DNA from: Aquimarina sp. AU474
Lineage (GTDB): Bacteria > Bacteroidota > Bacteroidia > Flavobacteriales > Flavobacteriaceae
Assembly: GCF_900312815.1 (NCBI RefSeq)
Contig: NZ_OMPE01000006.1
Span: 62,001-126,000, forward strand
DNA: 64,000 nucleotides
Reading direction: 5' to 3'
This document shows, one piece after another, positions 53,424 through 61,816 of the stretch. The position numbers and the translations under genes are program-made. Positions within the stretch are counted from its first letter, which is position 1, and the number at the start of each line of letters is the position of its first letter. The notes under the pieces were generated by a model. The model was not told the origin of the DNA. It searched no databases and saw only the letters and a list, made by a program, of their open reading frames with translations.

Positions 53424-53530
53424 AAGTTATTAAGAAAGGTGGAGGGATTAGACCCTATGAAACCTTAGCAACCCTTTATACGTAAAGAAGGTGCTAAATT
53501 CTATCTCAATTTATTCGAGAGAAGATAACT
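53424..53530 (+). promoter_or_regulatory. SAM-I (S-box) riboswitch
   Basis: The aptamer has the S-box core: GGTGGAGGGATTAGACCCTA, then TGAAACCTTAGCAACCC, then GAAGGTGCTAAATTC and a closing GAGAAGATAACT. P1 pairs 53424-53429 (AGTTAT) with 53525-53530 (ATAACT). It lies upstream of metY and should reduce expression of the five-gene methionine operon when SAM is abundant. Confidence 0.92.
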
Positions 53531-53536
53531 CTATGT

Positions 53537-53560
53537 AATTACCCTTTTCGGTAATTTTCA
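53537..53560 (+). terminator. hairpin after the SAM-I aptamer, possible expression platform
   Basis: A 7-bp stem (53537-53543 with 53550-53556) with a 6-nt loop, then a pyrimidine-rich tail. It lies 6 nt after P1 and may be the regulated terminator. The tail is not a pure T run, so control at translation is possible instead. The gap to the ATG at 53658 holds no other feature. Confidence 0.5.
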
Positions 53561-53657
53561 TTTCCTTTCTTTTTAATTTTCTATATCCATTCGCAATTTA
53601 ATCTAGCGTTTGATGTATTTGAATTTTAGTCATTTTTAAAATTTAAATTAGAAAATT

Positions 53658-54947
53658 ATGAGCACTCAAAAATTTGCAACAGAAGCTTTACATGCGGGTC
53701 ATGATGTATCTACCCATGGAGGTACCCGAGCGGTGCCTATATACCAAACTACATCGTATGTTTTTAATGATGCAGATCATGCCGCTAATCTATTTAATTT
53801 ATCAGAACCGGGATTTATTTATACTCGTTTAAACAATCCTACCAATGATATTTTAGAACAGCGTTTAGCAGCCTTAGAAGGTGGGATTTCCTCTGTTGTT
53901 ACGGCGTCAGGAACAGCTGCGATCACCACTGCCTTATTAACATTATTAAAAGCTGGTGATCACATTGTAGCCTCTAGTAGTTTATATGGAGGCACCTATA
54001 ATCTTTTAAATGTTACTTTGCCTAGATTCGGAATTACCACCACATTTGTTGATACATCAGATCCTGCCAATTTTAAAAATGCTGTTCAAGAAAATACGCG
54101 AGTGTTTTTTGCAGAATCATTAGGGAATCCAAAACTAGATGTATTAGATCTTAAAAAAATATCTGCAGAAGCTAAGGCATATAAAGTACCTTTTATTGTT
54201 GATAATACAGTGGCGACTCCAGCATTGTTGAACCCCATCGAATATGGGGCTAATATTGTAATCCATTCACTTACTAAGTATATAAGTGGTAACGGAACAT
54301 CATTAGGAGGGGTAATTATTGATGCAGGAACCTTTGATTGGTCAAGTGGTAAATTTCCTGAATTTACCGAACCTTCTCCAGGATATCACGGGCTAGTATA
54401 TCATGAGGCGCTGGGAGCAGCAGCATTTATTGCAAAAGTTAGAATAGAAGGCCTTAGAGATTATGGAGCTGCCTTGAGTCCATTTAATGCTTTTCAAATT
54501 TTACAGGGATTAGAAACATTAAGCATTCGAATTAAAAAACATAGTGAAAATGCTTTGGAGTTGGCTAAGTGGTTGCAACAACAAGATGAAGTATTATGGG
54601 TAAAATACCCTGGTTTGGATAGTGATCCATATCATAAATTAGCAAAAGAGTATCTATCAAAAGGACAAAGTGGGATTATCACTTTTGGAGTAAAGGGAGG
54701 TTTTGATTCGGCTAAAACCATAGCAAACGAAACAAAAATTTTCTCATTACTAGCTAATATTGGAGATTCTAAATCTTTAATTATTCATCCCGCTAGCACT
54801 ACACATCAACAATTAAATCAAGATCAACAAGAATCTACAGGAGTAACAAAAGATTTAATAAGGTTATCGGTGGGTCTCGAGGATATCGAAGATTTGAAAA
54901 CAGATTTAAATGAAGCTTTTGTTAAAATAGCTCAAACAGTCAAATAA
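53658..54947 (+). CDS. metY: O-acetylhomoserine sulfhydrylase
   Basis: A 429-residue PLP enzyme that joins sulfide to O-acetylhomoserine to make homocysteine. It opens FATEALHAGHDVSTHGGTRA, with YQTTSYVFND and the PLP Lys in HSLTKYISGNGTSLGG. The length above 420 fits the MetY branch rather than MetB/MetZ. It is first in the operon under the SAM-I riboswitch, with the enzyme that probably makes its substrate encoded next. Confidence 0.93.
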   Translation: MSTQKFATEALHAGHDVSTHGGTRAVPIYQTTSYVFNDADHAANLFNLSEPGFIYTRLNNPTNDILEQRLAALEGGISSVVTASGTAAITTALLTLLKAGDHIVASSSLYGGTYNLLNVTLPRFGITTTFVDTSDPANFKNAVQENTRVFFAESLGNPKLDVLDLKKISAEAKAYKVPFIVDNTVATPALLNPIEYGANIVIHSLTKYISGNGTSLGGVIIDAGTFDWSSGKFPEFTEPSPGYHGLVYHEALGAAAFIAKVRIEGLRDYGAALSPFNAFQILQGLETLSIRIKKHSENALELAKWLQQQDEVLWVKYPGLDSDPYHKLAKEYLSKGQSGIITFGVKGGFDSAKTIANETKIFSLLANIGDSKSLIIHPASTTHQQLNQDQQESTGVTKDLIRLSVGLEDIEDLKTDLNEAFVKIAQTVK

Positions 54948-54965
54948 GTTTAGAACGCCTTTTTT

Positions 54966-55928
54966 ATGCTTCAAAAAATAAATATTTCAAGCTTTACCAC
55001 TGTAAAGGGTAAGAGAGTAGATAAAATCTCTTTGACCTATGAGATTTTTGGCCCCTCAATAGGTCTGGCGCCTATAGTTCTTGTTAATCATGCATTAACG
55101 GGTAACTCTACCGTATGTGGAAAGAATGGTTGGTGGAATGGGTTGATTGGAGAAGGTAAATGCATTGATACGAATAAGTATACTGTACTTTCTTTCAATA
55201 TCCCTGGTAATGGTTATGATGGTGTAGAAGAAAATTTAATTTCTGACTATAATTTGTTTAACGCCAGAGATATTGCAACTATTTTTTTAAAGGGACTAGA
55301 GCGATTGAGTATAAACAAATTATACGCAGCTATAGGAGGTTCAGTTGGAGGTGGGATTGCTTGGGAGTTAGCGGCTTTAAAACCAGATTTAATACAGCAT
55401 TTGATTCCTGTAGCTACTGATTGGAAGTCTACCGATTGGTTAAAGGCCAATTGTTTGGTACAAGAACAAATTTTATTAAACTCTATAAACCCAGTTCATG
55501 ATGCAAGGTTACATGCGATGTTGATGTATAGATCTCCAGAATCCTTCAAAGTTAAGTTTAATAGGACGTATAATGAGGATAAAAGTATGTTCAATATAGA
55601 GAGTTGGTTGTTGTATCATGGCGAAAAACTGAATGAACGATTTACTCTATCCGCATATAAGGAGTTGAATTATATCTTGGCAAATATTGATATTACTAAA
55701 GGAAGAGAAGGGATTGAAGAGGTAGCTGGTAATATAGATTCTGATATTCATATTATTAGTGTTAATTCTGATGTTTTTTTCACAGAAAGTGAAGATGAAA
55801 TTACATATCAAAAGCTTAAAAAAGTAAAGAATAATGTGACACACCAGGTTATTGATTCTGCACATGGTCACGATGCATTTTTAATAGAATTTGAACAGTT
55901 AAGTAAATTGTTAAAAGGAATTTTTTAA
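54966..55928 (+). CDS. homoserine O-acetyltransferase-like alpha/beta hydrolase
   Basis: A 320-residue alpha/beta fold enzyme. The nucleophile is S126 in AAIGGSVGGGIAWEL, the position of GGSMGGM in MetX. The triad is completed by an Asp in SVNSDVFF and a His in HGHDAFLIEFE, the latter typical of MetX. NHALTGNSTVCGKNGWW is also MetX-like. It is shorter than usual MetX (about 350-380) and lacks part of the lid. It would acetylate homoserine for MetY; its position between metY and thrA supports this. Confidence 0.83.
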   Translation: MLQKINISSFTTVKGKRVDKISLTYEIFGPSIGLAPIVLVNHALTGNSTVCGKNGWWNGLIGEGKCIDTNKYTVLSFNIPGNGYDGVEENLISDYNLFNARDIATIFLKGLERLSINKLYAAIGGSVGGGIAWELAALKPDLIQHLIPVATDWKSTDWLKANCLVQEQILLNSINPVHDARLHAMLMYRSPESFKVKFNRTYNEDKSMFNIESWLLYHGEKLNERFTLSAYKELNYILANIDITKGREGIEEVAGNIDSDIHIISVNSDVFFTESEDEITYQKLKKVKNNVTHQVIDSAHGHDAFLIEFEQLSKLLKGIF

Positions 55929-55951
55929 AAGAAAATAAAAATTTTGAATAG

Positions 55952-58366
55952 ATGAAAATTTTAAAATTTGGAGGGAAATCTTTGGCTAATGGAAATGGTA
56001 TTAATACAGTAGTTGATATTATTGAGAGCAAAATTAAAAGTGGTGAGAAAATCACTGTTGTATTGTCGGCTCGAGGGAATTCTACCAATGACTTAGAAGA
56101 TATTCTCGAAAAAGCTAGAAAAAACAAAAGTTATACAGAACAATTAATTGCATTTAAAAACTATCAGCTATCTGATTTTAAAAATGTTTGTTTTGATGAC
56201 GAGTTCGAAACGCTTGATAAACTTTTCGAAGGGGTTTCTCTTTTGGGGGATTATAGCAAGAGAATAAAGGATCAGGTATTATCACAGGGAGAGGTTATTT
56301 CGGCAAAATTATTAACGCAATTACTTCAAGAGAAAAATATCAAGGCGCAATTTACAGACAGTCGAGAACTGATTGTAACCGATGGACAATTTGGAGATGC
56401 GCAACCCTTGGACCAATTGTCGAAAGAGAATATAGTAGCTCATTTTCAAAAATATAATGGTAATACTGTAAACGTGGTGACAGGTTTTATTGCTTCAAAC
56501 ACCAAAAATGAAACTACTACTCTTGGAAGAAACGGAAGTAATTATACTGCTGCATTACTCGCTAATTATTTAGGAGCCGAAGAGCTTCAAAATTTCACAC
56601 ATGTAGATGGTATTTATACGGCTAATCCGGATCTAGTTCCTAATGCTCAGAAAATTGAGAAACTATCATTTACCGAGGCGAATGAGTTGGCACATTTTGG
56701 AGCCAATATTTTGCATGCCAAAACGATTATTCCTCTTATAGAGAAAAATATACCATTAAGAATTTTAAATACATTTGATTATAAAAATAGAGGAACATTA
56801 ATTACTTCTGAGACAAGCGAAAAAGGAATTAAATCACTTTCGGTATTAGAAAATGTATCTTTAATTCATCTCGAAGGACGAGGTCTTTTAGGAAAAGCTG
56901 GTATTGATGCTAGGATATTTAATGCTTTAGGACTTAAAAAGATTAGTGTTAGTATTATCTCCCAAGGATCTTCAGAAAGAGGAATAGGCTTTGTGGTTTC
57001 TTCAGATAAGGCACAAGAAGCTAAAAAAATATTAGAACAAGAATTTGAAGCGGATTTTTACAAACGTGATGTAAGTAATATTTCGGTCGAAAACGAAGTG
57101 TCGGTGATTTCAATTATAGGGCAAGATTTAAGTACTTTTCATAAACCTTATAATGCGCTAATTAAAAATCAAGTGATTCCATTATTATTCAATAACACAA
57201 TAACGGGAAAAAACGTAAGTCTGGTGGTGAAAAAAAATCATTTGCACAGGGCTTTAAATGTTATTCATGGTGAAATTTTCGAGATTTCAAAAAAAATCAA
57301 CATTGCCATATTTGGACATGGTTTAGTTGGTGGAACGTTAATTGATCAAATATTAAAATCGGCAAAGCAAATTAAGGAGCGTAAAAATATTAACCTTAAT
57401 ATTTTTGCAGTTGCAAACTCTCGAAAAGTGGTTTTGGACAAAAACGGTTTACAGAATGATTGGCAAACGAAACTAGAGGAAAAGGGCAATTCATATCATA
57501 TAGATGATATCATTAGGTATGCCGATGCCAATCATTTAGAAAACGTAATAGCCATTGATAATACGGCTAGTAGCGAGTTTACAAAGAATTATATACAGTT
57601 AATCGAGAATGGTTTTGATTTAGTGTCTTCGAATAAAATAGCCAATACATTAGATTTTGGGTTTTATAAGCAATTAAGATTTAAGTTACAACAGAATCAG
57701 AAACAATATTTATATGAGACTAATGTAGGCGCGGGGCTTCCTTTGATTGATACTATTAAACTATTGCATTTATCTGGAGAAAATATTACACGTATAAAGG
57801 GGGTTTTTTCAGGATCATTGAGTTATTTGTTTAATACTTTCTCTAGTGAAGAGCGACTATTTAGTGAGGTGTTACAAGAAGCTATAGATAAAGGATATAC
57901 AGAACCGGATCCTCGTGAGGATTTATGTGGCAATGATGTTGGACGAAAATTGTTAATTCTGGCAAGAGAATTAGATCTTAGTAATGAATTTGAGGATATT
58001 AATATTCATAACCTCATTCCTGAATCTCTTAGAAAAGGTGAGGCCACATCATTTTTAAAACGTTTGTCAGCGTTAAATGATGTATATGAAAAAGTTAAAG
58101 AAGACCAAAAACCTAATCATGTATTGCGATATATTGGTGATCTTTGGGGTGATTTATCAAAAGAGAAAGGGAATCTAGATGTGAAACTGGTTTCGGTTCC
58201 TCAAAGTAGTGCATTGGGACAAGTGAAAGGATCAGATTCTATTTTTGAGATTTATACAGAGTCTTATGGGGATCAACCAATTGTAATACAGGGTGCTGGT
58301 GCTGGTGCGGCGGTTACAGCAAGAGGAGTATTTGGAGATATATTAAGGTTAGCAGATCGCGAATAA
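55952..58366 (+). CDS. thrA: bifunctional aspartate kinase/homoserine dehydrogenase
   Basis: An 804-residue fusion. Residues 1-280 are aspartate kinase (MKILKFGGKSLANGNGI, TTLGRNGSNYTAALLANYLG), residues about 290-440 are ACT domains, and residues 450-804 are homoserine dehydrogenase (IAIFGHGLVGGTLIDQI, YETNVGAGLPLIDTIKL, DPREDLCGNDVGRK). It supplies homoserine to the rest of the operon. The kinase motif has Lys where Thr is usual (KFGGKS). Being under a SAM riboswitch, it is probably the methionine-dedicated isoform (metL-like role). Confidence 0.93.
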   Translation: MKILKFGGKSLANGNGINTVVDIIESKIKSGEKITVVLSARGNSTNDLEDILEKARKNKSYTEQLIAFKNYQLSDFKNVCFDDEFETLDKLFEGVSLLGDYSKRIKDQVLSQGEVISAKLLTQLLQEKNIKAQFTDSRELIVTDGQFGDAQPLDQLSKENIVAHFQKYNGNTVNVVTGFIASNTKNETTTLGRNGSNYTAALLANYLGAEELQNFTHVDGIYTANPDLVPNAQKIEKLSFTEANELAHFGANILHAKTIIPLIEKNIPLRILNTFDYKNRGTLITSETSEKGIKSLSVLENVSLIHLEGRGLLGKAGIDARIFNALGLKKISVSIISQGSSERGIGFVVSSDKAQEAKKILEQEFEADFYKRDVSNISVENEVSVISIIGQDLSTFHKPYNALIKNQVIPLLFNNTITGKNVSLVVKKNHLHRALNVIHGEIFEISKKINIAIFGHGLVGGTLIDQILKSAKQIKERKNINLNIFAVANSRKVVLDKNGLQNDWQTKLEEKGNSYHIDDIIRYADANHLENVIAIDNTASSEFTKNYIQLIENGFDLVSSNKIANTLDFGFYKQLRFKLQQNQKQYLYETNVGAGLPLIDTIKLLHLSGENITRIKGVFSGSLSYLFNTFSSEERLFSEVLQEAIDKGYTEPDPREDLCGNDVGRKLLILARELDLSNEFEDINIHNLIPESLRKGEATSFLKRLSALNDVYEKVKEDQKPNHVLRYIGDLWGDLSKEKGNLDVKLVSVPQSSALGQVKGSDSIFEIYTESYGDQPIVIQGAGAGAAVTARGVFGDILRLADRE

Positions 58367-58385
58367 AAATAAATAAGATAAACAC

Positions 58386-58811
58386 ATGAAAATACAATTG
58401 AAAAGAATAGACAACGACTATCATTTTGAATTAAAAAATGAAAGAGGCCATGTTACGCATATCGATAGTACTCCTGCAGTGGGAGGGCATGATCTTGCAC
58501 CAAGCCCAATGGAGTATGTGCTTATGGGGGTAGCAGGTTGTAGCGCGATTGATGTGATTTCTATTCTAAAAAAGCAACGACAAGAAATTACTGATTATAG
58601 AGCAGAAGTAGATGGAGCTCGCGTAGAAATGGACGGAGCAAAGCCTTTTAAAGAAATTGATGTTACGGTATACTTAGAAGGAGATATTGTACCCGAAAAA
58701 GCGAAAAGAGCGGCACAATTATCGTTCGAAAAATATTGCTCAGTATCAAAAACGTTAGAGCCTACTGCTACTATTAATTATAAGGTGGTGCTTAATAATA
58801 AAGAAATATGA
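58386..58811 (+). CDS. OsmC family protein
   Basis: A 141-residue protein of the OsmC/Ohr fold. The two expected cysteines are in VAGCSAIDVISILKK and SFEKYCSVSKTL. Family members reduce organic peroxides through these thiols, but this branch (YhfA-like) is poorly characterised. It lies between thrA and metZ and its stop overlaps the metZ start (ATGA), so it is translated with the methionine genes. A role in protecting sulfur intermediates is only a guess. Confidence 0.88.
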   Translation: MKIQLKRIDNDYHFELKNERGHVTHIDSTPAVGGHDLAPSPMEYVLMGVAGCSAIDVISILKKQRQEITDYRAEVDGARVEMDGAKPFKEIDVTVYLEGDIVPEKAKRAAQLSFEKYCSVSKTLEPTATINYKVVLNNKEI

Positions 58812-59986
58812 TTGACAAAAATCAACATTTTGAAACACAAGCGGTAAGAACGCAAACAGAAAAAACACAATTTTTAGAGCATTCTACACCGATGTACTTA
58901 ACCTCGGGTTTTGTTTTTGAAGATTCTGAAGAAATGAGGGCAGCTTTTGCAGAAGAAAAAGATCGAAATTTGTACAGTCGATTTAGTAACCCCAATACTA
59001 CAGAATTTGTAGATAAAATTTGTAAGCTTGAAGGAGCCGAGGATGGATATGCATTTGCTACAGGAATGGCAGCTGTTTTTTCTACATTTGCGGCCTTATT
59101 AAATGCAGGAGATCATATTGTTTCGGCACGTTCTGTATTTGGATCTACGCACACATTGTTTACCAAATATTTTCCAAAATGGAATATAGAAACAAGTTAT
59201 TTTAGAATAGATGATGTAGAGAGTATCGAGAGTCTTATTAAGCCTAATACAAAAATAATATATGCAGAATCTCCTACTAATCCGGGAGTAGATATATTAG
59301 ATCTAGAATTGTTGGGTGAGATTGCAAAGAAGCATAACCTATTGTTGGTTATTGATAATTGTTTTGCAACTCCATATTTGCAAAATCCAATCAAATTTGG
59401 AGCAGATTTAGTAATTCACTCTGCTACCAAATTAATAGATGGGCAAGGAAGAGTTCTGGGAGGTGTTACGGTTGGTAAAAGAGAGTTAATAAGAGAAATT
59501 TATTTATTTTCTCGTAATACGGGTCCCGCATTATCGCCTTTTAATGCTTGGATATTGTCTAAAAGTTTAGAGACTTTAGCGATTAGAGTAGAGAAACATT
59601 GTGAGAATGCCATGAAGTTGGCCGATTTTCTAGAAACTCACCCTAAAGTAAATTGGGTAAAATATCCATTTCTCAAATCTCATCCGCAATATGAAATAGC
59701 TAAAAAACAAATGCGATTGGGAGGAAATATTGTGGCTTTTGAAGTTAAAGGAGGGATTGAGGCTGGAAAGATATTTTTTGATCAAATAAAAATGTGTTCT
59801 TTATCTGCAAATCTGGGAGATACTAGAACTATTGTTACGCATCCCGCTTCTACAACTCATAGTAAATTGGCGAAAGAAGATAAACTGGTTGTCGGAATTA
59901 CAGACGGAATGGTAAGATGCTCTGTTGGACTTGAATATATTGATGATATTATTCATGATATAGAACAGGCTTTAGAAAAGATATGA
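58808..59986 (+). CDS. metZ: O-succinylhomoserine/O-acetylhomoserine sulfhydrylase, MetZ-like
   Basis: A 392-residue trans-sulfuration-family PLP enzyme. It opens FETQAVRTQTEKTQFLEHST, has MYLTSGFVFEDSEEMRAAF and the PLP Lys in HSATKLIDGQGRVLGG. Wording and length fit MetZ (direct sulfhydrylation) better than cystathionine gamma-synthase. It is the last gene of the SAM-I operon, so the operon has two sulfhydrylases, MetY and MetZ. Substrate preference is not certain. Confidence 0.85.
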   Translation: MIDKNQHFETQAVRTQTEKTQFLEHSTPMYLTSGFVFEDSEEMRAAFAEEKDRNLYSRFSNPNTTEFVDKICKLEGAEDGYAFATGMAAVFSTFAALLNAGDHIVSARSVFGSTHTLFTKYFPKWNIETSYFRIDDVESIESLIKPNTKIIYAESPTNPGVDILDLELLGEIAKKHNLLLVIDNCFATPYLQNPIKFGADLVIHSATKLIDGQGRVLGGVTVGKRELIREIYLFSRNTGPALSPFNAWILSKSLETLAIRVEKHCENAMKLADFLETHPKVNWVKYPFLKSHPQYEIAKKQMRLGGNIVAFEVKGGIEAGKIFFDQIKMCSLSANLGDTRTIVTHPASTTHSKLAKEDKLVVGITDGMVRCSVGLEYIDDIIHDIEQALEKI

Positions 59987-60018
59987 AAAAAAGCAGTGAT
60001 ATTATCACTGCTTTTTTT
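59986..60018. terminator. bidirectional terminator after metZ
   Basis: A perfect 15-bp stem (59986-60000 with 60004-60018) with a 3-nt loop, A7 and T7 at the ends. It overlaps the last base of the metZ stop and closes the methionine operon and the convergent lipoprotein gene. Confidence 0.9.
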
Positions 60019-60036
60019 ATGATATGTGATGTTTTT

Positions 60037-60591
60037 TTACTGTTTAGTAAGTACAAAAAACTGACTTCCGGTAATGGTAACAGAAAGATTGTTAAGTTGT
60101 TCTATTGTAGTTTCTTCGTCAATAGCCACTTTCAAAGTCATGGTTTGTTCGTTTAATTCTACAATTTCATATTTCAACATTTCTCCTTGGACTGTAGTGG
60201 TAAGTGTATTGCCATCAACCGTCCATTCTCCGGTTCCAATAACGCTAGGAACGACTTCTTCAACTTCTACAGGGTCTTGAGTTGGTAATGTAACCGTTGC
60301 AACCAATGTAAAACCACCTGTACTGGATAGTGTATTAGGTTCGTTATCAGCTGTTGACGCTGTAAAAGTAACAGATGCGGTATAATCTTTACCGCTCACA
60401 CTGTAATCTCCTGTAACAGGAATACCTTCAATAGTAGCAGAAATTTTGCCATCTTCAGATTTTACCTCTGTTAAATTCCATTCTCCAGGAATTAGTGATT
60501 CATCGGCTACAAAGGGTGCGTCGTCGTCGTTACCACATGAGATAAGTAGTGTGCTAGTAACTAGAAATAAAAGCAGATTAAGTTTTTTCAT
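60037..60591 (-). CDS. lipocalin-like lipoprotein
   Basis: A 184-residue lipoprotein from the ATG at 60591, the start that gives a clean signal (LLLFLVTSTLLISCGNDDDA, lipidated Cys near residue 19). The mature part is beta-rich and fits the small Bacteroidota lipocalin-like group (LIPGEWNLTEVKSEDGKI, then GTGEWTVDGNTLTTTVQGEM). Function unknown. A longer reading to 60663 puts a second hydrophobic stretch in front and is unlikely. Confidence 0.8.
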   Translation of the reverse strand: MKKLNLLLFLVTSTLLISCGNDDDAPFVADESLIPGEWNLTEVKSEDGKISATIEGIPVTGDYSVSGKDYTASVTFTASTADNEPNTLSSTGGFTLVATVTLPTQDPVEVEEVVPSVIGTGEWTVDGNTLTTTVQGEMLKYEIVELNEQTMTLKVAIDEETTIEQLNNLSVTITGSQFFVLTKQ

Positions 60592-60778
60592 TGTAATTAA
60601 GATTTGAATTGATAATACTATGTAGTAAACGATAATTGAAACGGCATATTGCGTTATCTCCATGGTTTAAGGCGTTAAATAAATTCCATATTTGACGTGG
60701 TTTGTGAGTAAAGTTGTTGATATTCATGATATTAATAAAGCTTTGTTAGTAATATCATAAAAATCGACTATATGTGTG

Positions 60779-60807
60779 TTGTATGTGAAATTTTATATAT
60801 ACATTTG
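60779..60807 (+). promoter_or_regulatory. promoter of the sulfate-assimilation operon
   Basis: TTG at 60779-60781 and TACATTTG at 60800-60807, spacer 18 nt, match the Bacteroidota consensus. The transcript starts near 60814, 42 nt before the first ATG. Confidence 0.75.
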
Positions 60808-60815
60808 TTCTTTAT

Positions 60816-60832
60816 CCTACTATTCCGATAGG
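60816..60832. promoter_or_regulatory. candidate operator at the cys promoter
   Basis: Inverted repeat CCTA-N9-TAGG with an inner CTAT-TCCG-ATAG. It lies right at the predicted transcript start, where a bound repressor would block initiation. Sulfur-responsive Rrf2-type regulators are candidates by general knowledge; none is encoded in the window. Confidence 0.5.
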
Positions 60833-60855
60833 GTAATAGATTTTAAAACAGGAGT

Positions 60856-61122
60856 ATGATTTTAGATCAAATGATATTAGATAAAGTAGCTTCGAAGAAA
60901 ACAACTTTTGAGGATGACAAAACCTCAGAAAAACCGATGCGTAGTATTGCAAAGGCAGTTAGTTGGAGAGTGATAGGAACTCTTGATACTTTGGTGGTGT
61001 CATATATATTAACTGGAGAGATAGCTTTAGCTACATCGATTGCTTCAGTTGATTTTATAACTAAAATGATTTTGTATTTCTTTCATGAAAGAATATGGAA
61101 TCGAGTAAAATGGGGAAAATAA
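60856..61122 (+). CDS. DUF2061 membrane protein
   Basis: An 88-residue protein with two hydrophobic helices. The DUF2061 signature is RSIAKAVSWRVIGTLDTLVV and TKMILYFFHERIWNRVKWG. Members are found with sulfate-assimilation genes in several bacteria, as here. Function unknown. The ATG at 60856 is preceded by AGGAG with only 1 nt between them, so the ATG at 60871 is a possible alternative start. Confidence 0.88.
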   Translation: MILDQMILDKVASKKTTFEDDKTSEKPMRSIAKAVSWRVIGTLDTLVVSYILTGEIALATSIASVDFITKMILYFFHERIWNRVKWGK

Positions 61123-61170
61123 TTGTGATTTTGAAAAAGAAATAAAAAAGTCCAGAATCTAAACTTTGAA

Positions 61171-61797
61171 ATGAGCTTTACAGAAAAAGAAATAGAGAAT
61201 TTTAATAAAGAGTTAAGAGAAAAAACTCCAATCGAGATTGCGCAATGGGCTGTAAATCAAGGAAAAAAACCTGTGGTTACTACTAATTTTAGGCCTTATG
61301 AAGCGGCTATCCTTAATGTTTGTGTTGTGGCTCAAAAGGATATCCCGGTCATATGGTGCGATTCGGGGTATAATACACCTAATACGTATAAGCATGCAGA
61401 AGAGGTAATAGCGCAATTAGAATTGAATATCAAACTATATGTACCTCAACAAACTACGGCTCATCGTGATGTAGTGATGGGTATTCCAGATATTGAGGAC
61501 CCCAAGCATAAACTTTTTACAGAGCAAGTAAAATTAGAGCCTTTTAAAAGAGCAATGTCTGATTTTAAGCCGGATGTTTGGTTTACGAATTTGAGAAAAG
61601 GTCAAACAGCACTTAGAGATTCTTTAGATATTTTAAGTATGGGTAGTGATGGTGTTTTGAAGGTAAGTCCATTTTATTACTATAGTGATGAGGAACTGGA
61701 TGTGTATTTAGATGATAATAATTTACCTAACGAGTTTAAATATTTTGACCCTACCAAGGTGTTAGAGAATAGAGAATGTGGATTGCACACGAACTAA
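61171..61797 (+). CDS. cysH: phosphoadenylyl-sulfate reductase
   Basis: A 208-residue enzyme that reduces activated sulfate to sulfite. It has the PP-loop-like region TTNFRPYEAAILN, then WCDSGYNTPNTYKHAEE, FTNLRKGQTALRDSLDI and the catalytic C-terminus RECGLHTN. It lacks the CC...CxxC cysteines that hold the iron-sulfur cluster of APS reductases, so PAPS is the likely substrate. A separate APS kinase (cysC) is not in the window, but may lie downstream of or fused to cysN. Confidence 0.92.
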   Translation: MSFTEKEIENFNKELREKTPIEIAQWAVNQGKKPVVTTNFRPYEAAILNVCVVAQKDIPVIWCDSGYNTPNTYKHAEEVIAQLELNIKLYVPQQTTAHRDVVMGIPDIEDPKHKLFTEQVKLEPFKRAMSDFKPDVWFTNLRKGQTALRDSLDILSMGSDGVLKVSPFYYYSDEELDVYLDDNNLPNEFKYFDPTKVLENRECGLHTN

Positions 61798-61816
61798 TAA
61801 ATGACGAATAATTAGC

